Source: Keguizhuia sedimenti (GTDB lineage Bacteria; Pseudomonadota; Gammaproteobacteria; Burkholderiales; Burkholderiaceae_D). From it: a DNA stretch of 64,000 bases. The stretch is from assembly GCA_030715135.1 (NCBI GenBank), contig JAUYVH010000001.1, forward strand, positions 1 to 64,000. Reading direction: 5' to 3'. Positions within the stretch are counted from its first letter, which is position 1; every line of letters begins with the position of its first letter. Positions 35,248 through 43,807 of this stretch are shown piece by piece. The translations under genes were made by a program, and so were the position numbers. The notes beneath the pieces were generated by a model. The model worked only from the letters and a program-made list of their open reading frames with translations. It made no database searches and had not been told where the DNA came from.

Positions 35248-36408
35248 CTACTTTTCAAGGTGGTCAATGAAGGCGGTCAAGTCAGGAAAATTTGGGCCTC
35301 TCAAAAGATCAACCTTTCCCTGGCTTGCGATCATAAAGCTCGACCTTGCCTTTCGAAGTCGGTCGAGTAGAGGAATCACTAAGCCATTTACCCGTTCGAC
35401 AAAATCGACTAGGTCTTTGTATCCTTTTGGGATTTTGTATCCTTGGTTGCAGCTTGAAATAAGCACACCTTGATCTCTGAGTTTCGCAACTATTCTTGAA
35501 CGAATAGCCTGCTCGGTCACATTTTGAAAGCCAACTTCTAAAAGGTGGCTCAATATTTCTTGAGTGGCGACATATCCTCTTTGTTGATCAAATCTGCTAA
35601 TAAAAACAAGGTGGCTCAAAACTGAACATTGCAATCTCACTTCTTCGTCACAAGAGTCCAGATTTGAATCAAGAAAAACCTCTGCCTGTGCTAAGGCATG
35701 CTTGTATATAAATGAATCGTATTCTTCAGATTCTTGTATCGGCGGATAATACGTCTGATACTTTGTAGGCCATTCGTGAATATGCAGCGCTTTTTCTTTT
35801 ATTAAACGGTAATAGGCTTCGTTTAATGCTGGATTGCTCTTTCCTTCATATATTTTTGCGATGCTCCCGACGATAAAATCCGCCATTTGCACCAAAACAT
35901 TTTGTTCACTTTTTATGACATCAAAGTGTGACTGCCAGAAAAGATCAGGCTTATGGTTTGCATCAATATAGCTCTTAAAGCTATCGATAAATTCTTGATC
36001 GCCGTGAGCGTCTGCAGTGATCCGGATTTCACTAAAGCTTCGAAATAGCTGACTGTACAGAAGACCATTCACAAATTTAATGAATGACTTCTTGAATCGT
36101 AAGCCGCTATCTTTTACAACTGCAGATTTATTGACGGCCAAAGCATAGAATTTGAAATCTAGTTTAAGGATTTCTTCCAATATTCTTATGCGACGTTGGT
36201 GGTTATCTTTATCCTTCAAACTACTGGACTTGATTTCACCAGTTTGAAAATACTTGATTCGGATTTTCTCTACTTCTCTAAGAATCGCATCCTGTTCGCA
36301 CTCCTTGATAAGGACGGCGACAACTATAAAGTAATCAGTAGCACCAATTTTTCCCGTTTCGATATCGTGGTTTCCAGATTCATCGATATATGCGTGGACA
36401 CATTCCAT
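35248..36408 (-). CDS. DUF3800-family protein
   Basis: A protein of about 386 residues starting at MECVHAYIDESG; the AYIDESG motif plus conserved acidic residues further on (ADAHGD, VQMADFIVG) are typical of DUF3800, a predicted RNase-H-fold nuclease common in defence islands. The C-terminal third (residues about 260-386, with EQAIRSRIVAKLRDQGVLISS) looks like a winged helix. Earlier in-frame codons exist (to 36465) but are less likely. It precedes the DUF262 gene and is probably cotranscribed. Nuclease activity is inferred. Confidence 0.8.
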   Translation of the reverse strand: MECVHAYIDESGNHDIETGKIGATDYFIVVAVLIKECEQDAILREVEKIRIKYFQTGEIKSSSLKDKDNHQRRIRILEEILKLDFKFYALAVNKSAVVKDSGLRFKKSFIKFVNGLLYSQLFRSFSEIRITADAHGDQEFIDSFKSYIDANHKPDLFWQSHFDVIKSEQNVLVQMADFIVGSIAKIYEGKSNPALNEAYYRLIKEKALHIHEWPTKYQTYYPPIQESEEYDSFIYKHALAQAEVFLDSNLDSCDEEVRLQCSVLSHLVFISRFDQQRGYVATQEILSHLLEVGFQNVTEQAIRSRIVAKLRDQGVLISSCNQGYKIPKGYKDLVDFVERVNGLVIPLLDRLRKARSSFMIASQGKVDLLRGPNFPDLTAFIDHLEK

Positions 36409-36701
36409 ATTTTTCTCTATCGCTACGTATTTCCGGTTATGACTCTGATTCCGCATTACTGCCACTTGCTGCGGCTCATGTCATCGCCTTATTGAATTTC
36501 CATAGAACGCTGAATCAACTGGGAAGCATGAAGGCAATAATTTTGTCCTGATCGGCATTAAATCGTGATGCCGTTGAACAGGTTAATAAAACTGCATTTC
36601 ATTATCTCACCTTGGCGTAAAAGTTTGCAGGTTTACAATTATCATTAGATACAATCAACCAATAAATCAAAAGAGAGCCGTGCAGAAGGTAAATAAACTA
36701 C

Positions 36702-37193
36702 ATGAATATTAACGACTACTCATATAGGCAAATTGTTGCTTACCATGAAGCAGGTCATGCGGTTGTCGCTTGGAGTCATTCCGTACGGATTTATAGTATG
36801 GGATATGGACCTAAGAATGCATATGTCCGTGATGCCCTCGGATGGCCATTATTTGAAGACATGCGGCTAGAAAATGTACCCAAACATGCCCAAATTTTGT
36901 TAGGTGGCGAAATTGCCGAAAAAGCGCTGTATGAGTTGTGCAGTGAATTTTATGATCCTATTCAATCTATGGGTCTAGGTCCAAATGGTGACCTTGAAAA
37001 ATTGCAGGAATTAGCTGAATATTTTTTCGAAAAAAATGCCGTTGATTGGATTCGAGAAATGCGAGAAGAGACAGACAAAATTGTATTGAAAAATTGGGCT
37101 CGTGTTGAAGCGCTCGCAGCCGCTTTGGACCATAAAGGTACTTTGACCGGAATAGAAATCGGCTTAGTCATAGATGGAACCGGACCAATATGA
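36702..37193 (+). CDS. Stand-alone FtsH-peptidase-like (M41) metalloprotease
   Basis: A 163-residue protein with no AAA+ domain. VAYHEAGHAVVAW has the zinc motif HExxH, ILLGGEIAEKALYE matches the LGGRxAE segment of FtsH, and GLGPNGDLEKLQELAEYFF supplies the conserved third-ligand aspartate (GxxxDL). It is shorter than the FtsH peptidase domain (about 200 residues). A lone M41 domain could be an ImmA-like, signal-activated protease that cleaves a regulator or toxin. The downstream PIN-like gene is very close, so they likely act together. Zinc binding and activity are inferred. Confidence 0.75.
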   Translation: MNINDYSYRQIVAYHEAGHAVVAWSHSVRIYSMGYGPKNAYVRDALGWPLFEDMRLENVPKHAQILLGGEIAEKALYELCSEFYDPIQSMGLGPNGDLEKLQELAEYFFEKNAVDWIREMREETDKIVLKNWARVEALAAALDHKGTLTGIEIGLVIDGTGPI

Positions 37194-37236
37194 ACCGCAA
37201 TGTGGCTTCTATTCGTTGAAATCAAAGGAACTTATT

Positions 37237-37872
37237 TTGAAAACCAACTACGTCTTAATCGACTATGAAAGCGTCCAGCCAACGGACATCGACTTGCTCC
37301 ATGGTGGTCCATTTAAAGTGCGAATTTTTCTTGGTCCGCATCAGGCAAAAAAAGTCGGCACGGCTTTGGCGATGGCCTTGCAACCCTTTGGCAGGGATGC
37401 CGAATATATCCTGCTTGAGACTTCCGGCCCCAATGCACTCGACTTTCATATTGCCTACTATGTCGGCGTGTTCTCCAGAGACGAGCCCGAGGCTTATTTT
37501 CATATCATCTCGAAAGACGGCGGGTTTGATCCGCTTATCCAGCATCTTAGAGGGAAGAAGCTATTGGTACGGCGTTCGGAATGCATTGCCGACATACCGT
37601 TCTTCACGGCTACCGCTTTGACCGTCAGTGAGGCGCAGATCCAGCAAGTCATAGCAGATCTTATCCGCCGCAAGGATTCCAAGCCAAGCACCCGGAAGAA
37701 GCTGGCCAGCACCATACAGGCTCTGTTTAAGGAAAAGTTGTCTGAACAGCAGCTTGAAAACTTGTTTAACTCATTGTCTGAACGTGGGGCTATCAAACTA
37801 GAGGGCGCAACAGTTTCATATACTTTGCCTGAAGTTCCGCCTGCAATTGAATTGCCACGTAAGGCCGCATGA
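37237..37872 (+). CDS. PIN/NYN-like RNase-domain protein
   Basis: A protein of about 211 residues starting at TTG (37237), where AAAGGAA is seven bases upstream and the family-like start NYVLIDYESVQP follows; a longer frame from ATG at 37174 overlaps the previous gene by 20 bp. Acidic residues in LIDYESV, LDFHIAYYVG and HIISKDGGFDPLIQHL mark a PIN/NYN-type metal-dependent RNase fold. The C-terminal half has two Lys/Glu-rich helical segments resembling a winged helix. It may be the effector of the protease-RNase pair; target unknown. Confidence 0.75.
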   Translation: MKTNYVLIDYESVQPTDIDLLHGGPFKVRIFLGPHQAKKVGTALAMALQPFGRDAEYILLETSGPNALDFHIAYYVGVFSRDEPEAYFHIISKDGGFDPLIQHLRGKKLLVRRSECIADIPFFTATALTVSEAQIQQVIADLIRRKDSKPSTRKKLASTIQALFKEKLSEQQLENLFNSLSERGAIKLEGATVSYTLPEVPPAIELPRKAA

Positions 37873-37921
37873 CGCAGGTGTATTGAGTAACATTGACTAC
37901 AAAAACATATAAGAGGCATCA

Positions 37922-38371
37922 GTGGGACTAAGCACCCGTATCGTCAATTTTATATCTAACCTAATTCCCCTTTACGTTGAAGAAGAAATCAAAGGCATAT
38001 GGGCTGCTCGTTCATTAGGTGACGGGACACTAATCCTGCCCATGGATGAAGAAGACGATGACAGTGAGGATGAATTTGTCACAGTTCACTGGCAAGGCGA
38101 TCCCAATAGACAAGCTACCGTTCTCGGAACATTTCTAGCAAGTTGTGCAGTTGTGAAATACGTCGAAATGCATGGTGTGGGACAAAAAAATGAACATATA
38201 CAGTCGGAGCTGCGACACTTGGCACGACATTTCACCGTTAAAACTGGTGCGAAACTTGTCTTTGAAATGGAAGAAGAAGAGGCAAGACTCCTTCAACTCT
38301 TGGAGCGAGCAGTAAGAAAAATTGGGAATGAAGCAGTAACTGAAATTATTAAAAAGTCCATCGGTTTTTAG
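37922..38371 (+). CDS. Acidic hypothetical protein (149 residues)
   Basis: Starts at GTG with AGAGG upstream, 49 bp after the PIN-like gene, so probably the third gene of that unit. It contains an acidic stretch (MDEEDDDSEDEF) and two helical parts (ASCAVVKYVEMHGV; EEEARLLQLLERAVRKIG). No family recognised. The acidic stretch suggests a DNA-mimic or an inhibitor of its neighbours, but that is speculation. Confidence 0.6.
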   Translation: MGLSTRIVNFISNLIPLYVEEEIKGIWAARSLGDGTLILPMDEEDDDSEDEFVTVHWQGDPNRQATVLGTFLASCAVVKYVEMHGVGQKNEHIQSELRHLARHFTVKTGAKLVFEMEEEEARLLQLLERAVRKIGNEAVTEIIKKSIGF

Positions 38372-38723
38372 GGCGCTAAAAAGACTTTCAATCCTGTTAG
38401 TCATGGTAGATGCATTTGCAGGAAAAATCATATGACCAAGGCATGGAATTTGCGGGACCGGATTGAAGTTCCGACGAGCTCAGCAGAGTTTTGAAGTCTG
38501 GGCCCTTTCCTTGATCTCGGAAGGAGCCCTGGACGGTTCCGTTCGGAATTGACGGGAGAACCCCGCCAGTTCGAAAGAAGGCTGAGAGCAGCTCCGCTTG
38601 GCTGCGAAGCTGCCGACTTGCGTCTTTATTTTCCACCTTATATATAGAAAACAGGATTCGCCGCTTTCGCCAGTAAATACAACCAACTTACCGAGCCTTC
38701 GAACCCACCGAACGACGAAATTT
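38372..38723. other. Intergenic stretch between convergent genes
   Basis: No supported gene and no clear T-run terminator. Base composition rises back toward the chromosomal average here. Confidence 0.45.
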
Positions 38724-41700
38724 TCATGTTCTCAGCGCCTTTGGTATCGGCACAGCCTGCCGGCAGATGCTGGTAAGCAAAGTCTCGGGTTCATCGTCAT
38801 GCCACTGCACCGGCATTCCCAATGCGCACTGCTGATGCCTATAGTAAGCGCAGCGTTGGCAGACGTCTTTTCTTACCATCATCCCGTCTTTCGACCAGTC
38901 TTGCTGGCCGTATGGAGCGACTGTCGTCCCCTCCGGCAAGCTGCGTAAAGCCTTGGCCTTGATCAGCAAGTCCCTGGCTATCCGGTCGAAATCCCAATCC
39001 GGCACAACCGGCAAAGCGGGATCGATGCGCAAGCGCCCGTCCGCTCCCTTTGTTTTCTCAAAATAGATGCCAAGCGTACTCAGAAAGTCCTGGGCAATGT
39101 GAAATTCGTCCTTCTCCATTTTAATGCGCTGCTGGTGACTGGCTTTCGTCTTTTTGCGCTCGCCAAGCTCGTCCAGCGCCGCCAACCTGTCATTCCAGCG
39201 CTTGAAGTCGCTGTCATGGTCTACCAGGGTGCCAACCGCTCCCCGCACTGCTTTGGTATTGCGCATGTGTTTAGCGAACGCATAGCCGTCGATTTCACGG
39301 TTGCGCAGCTTTTTCAGCACGGGCAGCAAGGCGGCAATCTTCTCGGATTTCTCCGCAGCTACCAGCTGCCATCCGTTGAAATTCTCGGGGTTGAACTGAT
39401 CTGAAATAAATGGCGGAGCTTCAGCGAACAGTCGCATCAGCCTGATCGGTCGCACCGTCTCGATCTGTCCTGGCTCCTGGGCACCGCACAAAGCCATCAG
39501 CACGCCTTTTTCCTCTGTTTGGATCTCTCGCTCCTTGCGACGTGTCCCGTACTTGGATGGCTGCTTTTCTTCGTATAACTGGTCGAGGCGCTGAAAGAGC
39601 AATGCCGGTACTTCGCCAGCGTAGTTACCGGCCTGCGCTTTGATATCTGCTTGATAGGACAGCCGGGCTTCCTTTTTTGCCGCACCGAACTCGTCCCGAT
39701 CTGTCTCCGTTGCCTCGATATGCTCGGTCCACCCGTGAACAATACGATAGTTTTGAATGGCATTGTCCTCGATCAGGCGGCCCAGCGCCTTGGGCGTGTC
39801 CCGTTCCAGCTTGCGTAGCTCGCAGTATGTCTGGCGCTCGACCATGAAGTGTATGTCTAGCAAGCCTTCCAGGCTGGACTCTTCCTGGTAATAGTCCGCA
39901 ATTTGCGTGGCCAGCCGCTCATGCATCTCAGGCGTTATGAAGACCGGTGCGAAATCAGTTTTACCGACGTACAGCCTGACTTCACATGCGGTGCCACTTC
40001 GGTTGGCACGGTTCAAGGTCTGCACGATCTGCGTCTCGTCAACATCGATACTGTCAAAGTACGCAAACAGGTATGCCGGCGCATGTAAAAAATTCAACCC
40101 CAGGGCAAACAGTGGACTGGAGATCAGGATCGGTAGGTTTCCCGTCCTCGCCTGCTCAATTTCTTCTTCAGTCGCTTCAGGGCGGCTGACGACGTATGCC
40201 TGGTCTTCCAGCCCATGCTGGGCCAGCAGTTGTCGATACAGCTTCATCTTTGAATTCGGTATCATTACCACCGTGCGAGGAATGGCAGTACCCTCTTCCC
40301 GCTGAGTGAACGAACGCAGCAATGCAGTTAGGTCCCGGCCGAAATCGGCGCTGTCGCACAGGTACACCGGATTATCCTTAACCGGCTGAAATTCGTAGAT
40401 GGCGAAATTCTCGCCTGACAGCGTTCCCCGCTTGCTCCCGATCGTTTCAACGATTTTCTTTTGCTGCAGCGGCGTGACGGTTGCGGTCAACAGCAAGACG
40501 TTCGCCGCCCGTCCGATCGCCGCTTCGAACTTGCGCTGAGAAGAAGGGCTGCGCATGGCTTCATCAATGCCGGCATGTATTTCATCCAGAATGACATCGA
40601 AATCGGTCATCTGGCGCTCAGCTGCCACAACGAATTTCCATGAAGACTGGTAGGTCGTCACATATACGCCTGGCGCAAGCGCCTCTCCGCAGTAATCCTG
40701 ATAGAAAACTACCCTGATTCTTCGTCGCCGCAGTTCAGCCGCCGTCTGTTTGCACAACGCAATGGTTGGGGCAGCGTAAAAGATGATTTTGCTGGGGTGT
40801 GCGAGCACATGAGTGCTGATTGCCGTGGTTTTTCCGCTGCCTGTTGGCGCCAGAATCAGCGCTGCCTCGGCTTCGACGAATGAATCAAAGGCAGGAAGAT
40901 ATCCGTCGTCGGTCAACGGTAGAGCGTGCTGCGCCACTTCTTCAAACCATCCCAGCGTATCCCGTACGTAGGCATAGGCGCCTGCAGACAGTTCTCGCAA
41001 GTGCAGACTGACTTCATCGCCAAAGCGAAATGCCATTTGCGGCAATGACTTATGCACACGCCAGCTGCCCGGACTGTTTTCGTCGGCAAAGCGAAGGATC
41101 AACGCTTCATCGTCCTCGCCATATGGCTTAGCATCTAGAAATTCTCGCCCTCCCCTCACTGACGCTGCGTCGTTCGGATTGCGAAAATAGGTAGAAACGG
41201 CAACGCCCTCGCCAGCAACCTTGGTTACGGAGCGGGTCTTGACCCAGCCGCATTCTCGGCACCAGGCTGCTCGCAATCGCTGGTGCTCCGAGTACGCTCG
41301 ATGCACTAACTCCGTAGCGAACTCCGGCAGTGCCACTGCATCGCTTCGCTTTTTGACAACGCCTTGCCGCTGTTCTGCCGACAGAACGCAGCGTACGCCC
41401 TTGCCAATAATCGCAAGCCCAATGTAGTTGGGCTGCACAGGTGTGCGGATCACCGACAGGTCCACGCCATACTGAATCATCGGGGTACCTTTTATATTGT
41501 TGGTCTTTTTATAGAAACCAGTATCGATGCAGTGCAGTTGCAAGTAGGCTGCTAGTGCCTTGCCAGGCACGCCTTTACCGAACCAGAAAAACACATGTGC
41601 GTTGAGCCCCGTCTTGTTGCGAAACGGCTTGCCGTCCGCTTCCAAGATGCCTGCGCTGGCGCTGTGCTGAAAAAAATACGACACTGCGTGAAATTCTTCC

Positions 41701-42116
41701 GGCATCTGGCGCACGCCATATTCAATCGCTTCCCGACTGAATGGGTTCATCCCTTCAGGCAACTTAATATTGTCAAAGTCGATCATGACCCAGGCGCAGC
41801 CAGCAGCCGGCTCCTGAAAATTCCGATTGGTTTTGGCAGCGCCTTGATGCAGGCCTTGCCTCGCCTCGCCACGGATCAGCATCACGTCGGATTGCCGGCT
41901 GGCACGCTGCAAGAGCTGGGCAAAATCGTCAAAGTTTGACACGGGCAAGCGCTGGTGGCGGAATGCGTCGGCGCTGTCATAGGGGATGCTGGTGACTTTT
42001 CCAGCGTCATCGGCGACAAAGCGCTTAACGGCGCTTAACCCCAGGCGAAAAGGGCTCAGCACAGAGACGGTAAGATCTGGCTGCGAAGAAGGCAAAAATT
42101 CATTTAAGTTACGCAT
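38724..42116 (-). CDS. Primase-helicase (AEP-like primase fused to superfamily 2 helicase)
   Basis: About 1130 residues from MRNLNEFL (42116); the frame is open to 42203. The N-terminal part has an archaeo-eukaryotic primase-like signature: VMIDFDN at about 111-116 (DxD), LNAHVFFW near 174 (the sxH histidine) and YGVDLSVIRTPVQPN at about 217-231 (third acidic residue). The helicase follows: Walker A APTGSGKTT at about 423-431, DEIH box, LLLTATVTP, and motif VI-like QTLNRANRSG. The organisation resembles origin-binding helicases of the Herpes_ori_bp group. The C-terminus has a cysteine cluster (CQRCAYYRHQQC) that could bind zinc. It is the largest island gene and probably the element's replication protein; priming activity is inferred. 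Confidence 0.75.
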   Translation of the reverse strand: MRNLNEFLPSSQPDLTVSVLSPFRLGLSAVKRFVADDAGKVTSIPYDSADAFRHQRLPVSNFDDFAQLLQRASRQSDVMLIRGEARQGLHQGAAKTNRNFQEPAAGCAWVMIDFDNIKLPEGMNPFSREAIEYGVRQMPEEFHAVSYFFQHSASAGILEADGKPFRNKTGLNAHVFFWFGKGVPGKALAAYLQLHCIDTGFYKKTNNIKGTPMIQYGVDLSVIRTPVQPNYIGLAIIGKGVRCVLSAEQRQGVVKKRSDAVALPEFATELVHRAYSEHQRLRAAWCRECGWVKTRSVTKVAGEGVAVSTYFRNPNDAASVRGGREFLDAKPYGEDDEALILRFADENSPGSWRVHKSLPQMAFRFGDEVSLHLRELSAGAYAYVRDTLGWFEEVAQHALPLTDDGYLPAFDSFVEAEAALILAPTGSGKTTAISTHVLAHPSKIIFYAAPTIALCKQTAAELRRRRIRVVFYQDYCGEALAPGVYVTTYQSSWKFVVAAERQMTDFDVILDEIHAGIDEAMRSPSSQRKFEAAIGRAANVLLLTATVTPLQQKKIVETIGSKRGTLSGENFAIYEFQPVKDNPVYLCDSADFGRDLTALLRSFTQREEGTAIPRTVVMIPNSKMKLYRQLLAQHGLEDQAYVVSRPEATEEEIEQARTGNLPILISSPLFALGLNFLHAPAYLFAYFDSIDVDETQIVQTLNRANRSGTACEVRLYVGKTDFAPVFITPEMHERLATQIADYYQEESSLEGLLDIHFMVERQTYCELRKLERDTPKALGRLIEDNAIQNYRIVHGWTEHIEATETDRDEFGAAKKEARLSYQADIKAQAGNYAGEVPALLFQRLDQLYEEKQPSKYGTRRKEREIQTEEKGVLMALCGAQEPGQIETVRPIRLMRLFAEAPPFISDQFNPENFNGWQLVAAEKSEKIAALLPVLKKLRNREIDGYAFAKHMRNTKAVRGAVGTLVDHDSDFKRWNDRLAALDELGERKKTKASHQQRIKMEKDEFHIAQDFLSTLGIYFEKTKGADGRLRIDPALPVVPDWDFDRIARDLLIKAKALRSLPEGTTVAPYGQQDWSKDGMMVRKDVCQRCAYYRHQQCALGMPVQWHDDEPETLLTSICRQAVPIPKALRT

Positions 42117-42199
42117 ACATTCAAGTCCAAAAAAATCCGTTTGGCGCATGAATCCGCATGCAAAAGGTACAGGCGTGCGAAATCCATTGAGCCATTCGG

Positions 42200-42370
42200 T
42201 CAATCAAAAGGGTCAATTTGGAATTCGCCTGCCGTGGTGGCGGGACCGTGTCTTATTGACACGCATCCGCTAGCAGTGAATTTTTCAGGAACGCCGAGAA
42301 ATTTTTTCTTGTTCGAGTTGGCGATCCTGGTTGGGGCTGAATCATCGCTTCCGAATTTCCGGAATCTCAT
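42200..42370 (-). CDS. Possible small protein upstream of the primase-helicase
   Basis: A 56-residue frame (MRFRKFGSDDSAPTR at its start) with TAGG just upstream of the ATG. It overlaps only the unlikely 5' extension of the primase-helicase frame. Basic N-terminus, no family recognised. It could be a small regulator of replication, or chance. Confidence 0.3.
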   Translation of the reverse strand: MRFRKFGSDDSAPTRIANSNKKKFLGVPEKFTASGCVSIRHGPATTAGEFQIDPFD

Positions 42371-42498
42371 CGCCTACCAATGCATGGACTTTGCCTGCTT
42401 GGATATTATTGCGCCTTGGCAAAGCAAATTCAAGGGCTGCGTAAATATTTTTTAGTCTGCGGGTCGGGGAGGAAGATCAGTTGCCTTGTCTTGCGACT

Positions 42499-43482
42499 TT
42501 AACCCAATCGACTGAGCAGATCGGCTGGCTTGAGGTGGGTGTACCGCTTAAGCATGGAAAGGCTCTTGTGCCCCGTTATGGTCGCTACTTCCATCATGTT
42601 GAATCCCTTTTCAAACAGACGGGATGTAGCCTCATGACGCAGGTCGTGGAGACGCAAGCCTTGTATTGCGCACGCTTTACAAGCATGAATGAACGCTTGC
42701 GTGACATTGTCAGGATGCAAATTAATCAGCCTTCCTCGATCCCGCTCTAGAAGATTTAGCAAGGCGTGCGCTCGTCTCGAAAGTGGGACAACACGGGATT
42801 CACCATTCTTGGTGTCATTTAAATAAACGAGCCGGGTATCTAGATTGATGTTTTCCCAGACCAGACCGACGATTTCGCCTCGGCGCATAGCAGTCTCCAG
42901 CGCCAAGACAATCACGGTTTCTAGCACTGTATTTGCCGAAGTCCGACAGAAAGACAGTAATTTTTCTTCCTCGCCAGGCAACAAACGTCGATCACGGCCT
43001 CGGGGAAGCTTAGGTTTGCGCATGACCTTAACCGGATTATTCAAGGTTTCAAGCCCCCAGTCCTTTCGGGCCACTTCATAAAGATGCGAGATGAGGGCTA
43101 ATTCCAGCCGTATTGTGTTGGCACCCACTCCCTCTTGCGCCCGATCGTCTCTGTATTCGGCTAGGTCTGCTCCTCGCAGTTGAGATAAGGGAAGGCCTGC
43201 CAATGCATGCTTTTGCCACCGGCGTACCCTGACCGTTTCCTGAGCATGCCCTTTTTTGCTGGGGGTCACTTCCTGACGATAGCGCTCTAAGGCTTCATTG
43301 AGCGTCAAAGCGTCCGCTAGCTGCATTGCCTGCGACAATCCTTGCAGCACCTTGCGTTCTCGAACACTTGCCCATGCTACAGCGTCCTGCCGGGTTGGAA
43401 AGGTCTTGCTTACTTCGGGATATCCTTTAATGCGAACCCGAGCTTGATATTGTGAGGGGCCACGCCTGCGAATTTGTGCCAT
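42499..43482 (-). CDS. Tyrosine-family site-specific integrase
   Basis: A 327-residue phage-type integrase. The N-terminal arm-binding region is at about 1-60, a core-binding SAM-like domain at about 65-150, and the catalytic domain after that: ALETAMRRGEIVGL (first Arg), LRLHDLRHEATSRLFEKG (His-x-x-Arg), ITGHKSLSMLKRYTHL (His, then the nucleophilic Tyr). The start at 43482 (MAQIRRRGP) has GGAGACTGGC upstream. It sits directly beside attR, reading away from the tRNA; its promoter is next to the attachment site, so integration may autoregulate it. No excisionase is obvious. Confidence 0.95.
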   Translation of the reverse strand: MAQIRRRGPSQYQARVRIKGYPEVSKTFPTRQDAVAWASVRERKVLQGLSQAMQLADALTLNEALERYRQEVTPSKKGHAQETVRVRRWQKHALAGLPLSQLRGADLAEYRDDRAQEGVGANTIRLELALISHLYEVARKDWGLETLNNPVKVMRKPKLPRGRDRRLLPGEEEKLLSFCRTSANTVLETVIVLALETAMRRGEIVGLVWENINLDTRLVYLNDTKNGESRVVPLSRRAHALLNLLERDRGRLINLHPDNVTQAFIHACKACAIQGLRLHDLRHEATSRLFEKGFNMMEVATITGHKSLSMLKRYTHLKPADLLSRLG

Positions 43483-43610
43483 GCCAGTCTCCAAAGTGAA
43501 GACCCAATGGCGCAAAAATGGCGCAATAGAGAAAAAGTTGGCAGTTTTCGAAGGCTTTTCAGAGGTCGTTTTAGCCGACCCCCGTAAGTGCCCACTTAGC
43601 GTAAAGCCGT

Positions 43611-43644
43611 GAAAAACAAAGGGGAAGACAGCAACGTCTCCCCC
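43611..43644 (-). terminator. Island-borne terminator downstream of the tRNA
   Basis: On the minus strand a GC-rich hairpin (GGGGGAGAC... GTCTTCCCC) is followed by a T-rich run (A-run 43611-43620 on the plus strand). It stands 10 bp after the tRNA CCA end, inside the island. The element thus brings a replacement 3' half and terminator for the tRNA gene. Confidence 0.75.
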
Positions 43645-43654
43645 TTAATTTAAC

Positions 43655-43733
<79 letters not shown>

Positions 43734-43807
43734 GATCTTTTGCTGCGGGATTGTACCCGCTTTGCCGTTATCCCGTCATTAACAAGACGACGGAACAGGG
43801 CCTCGGC

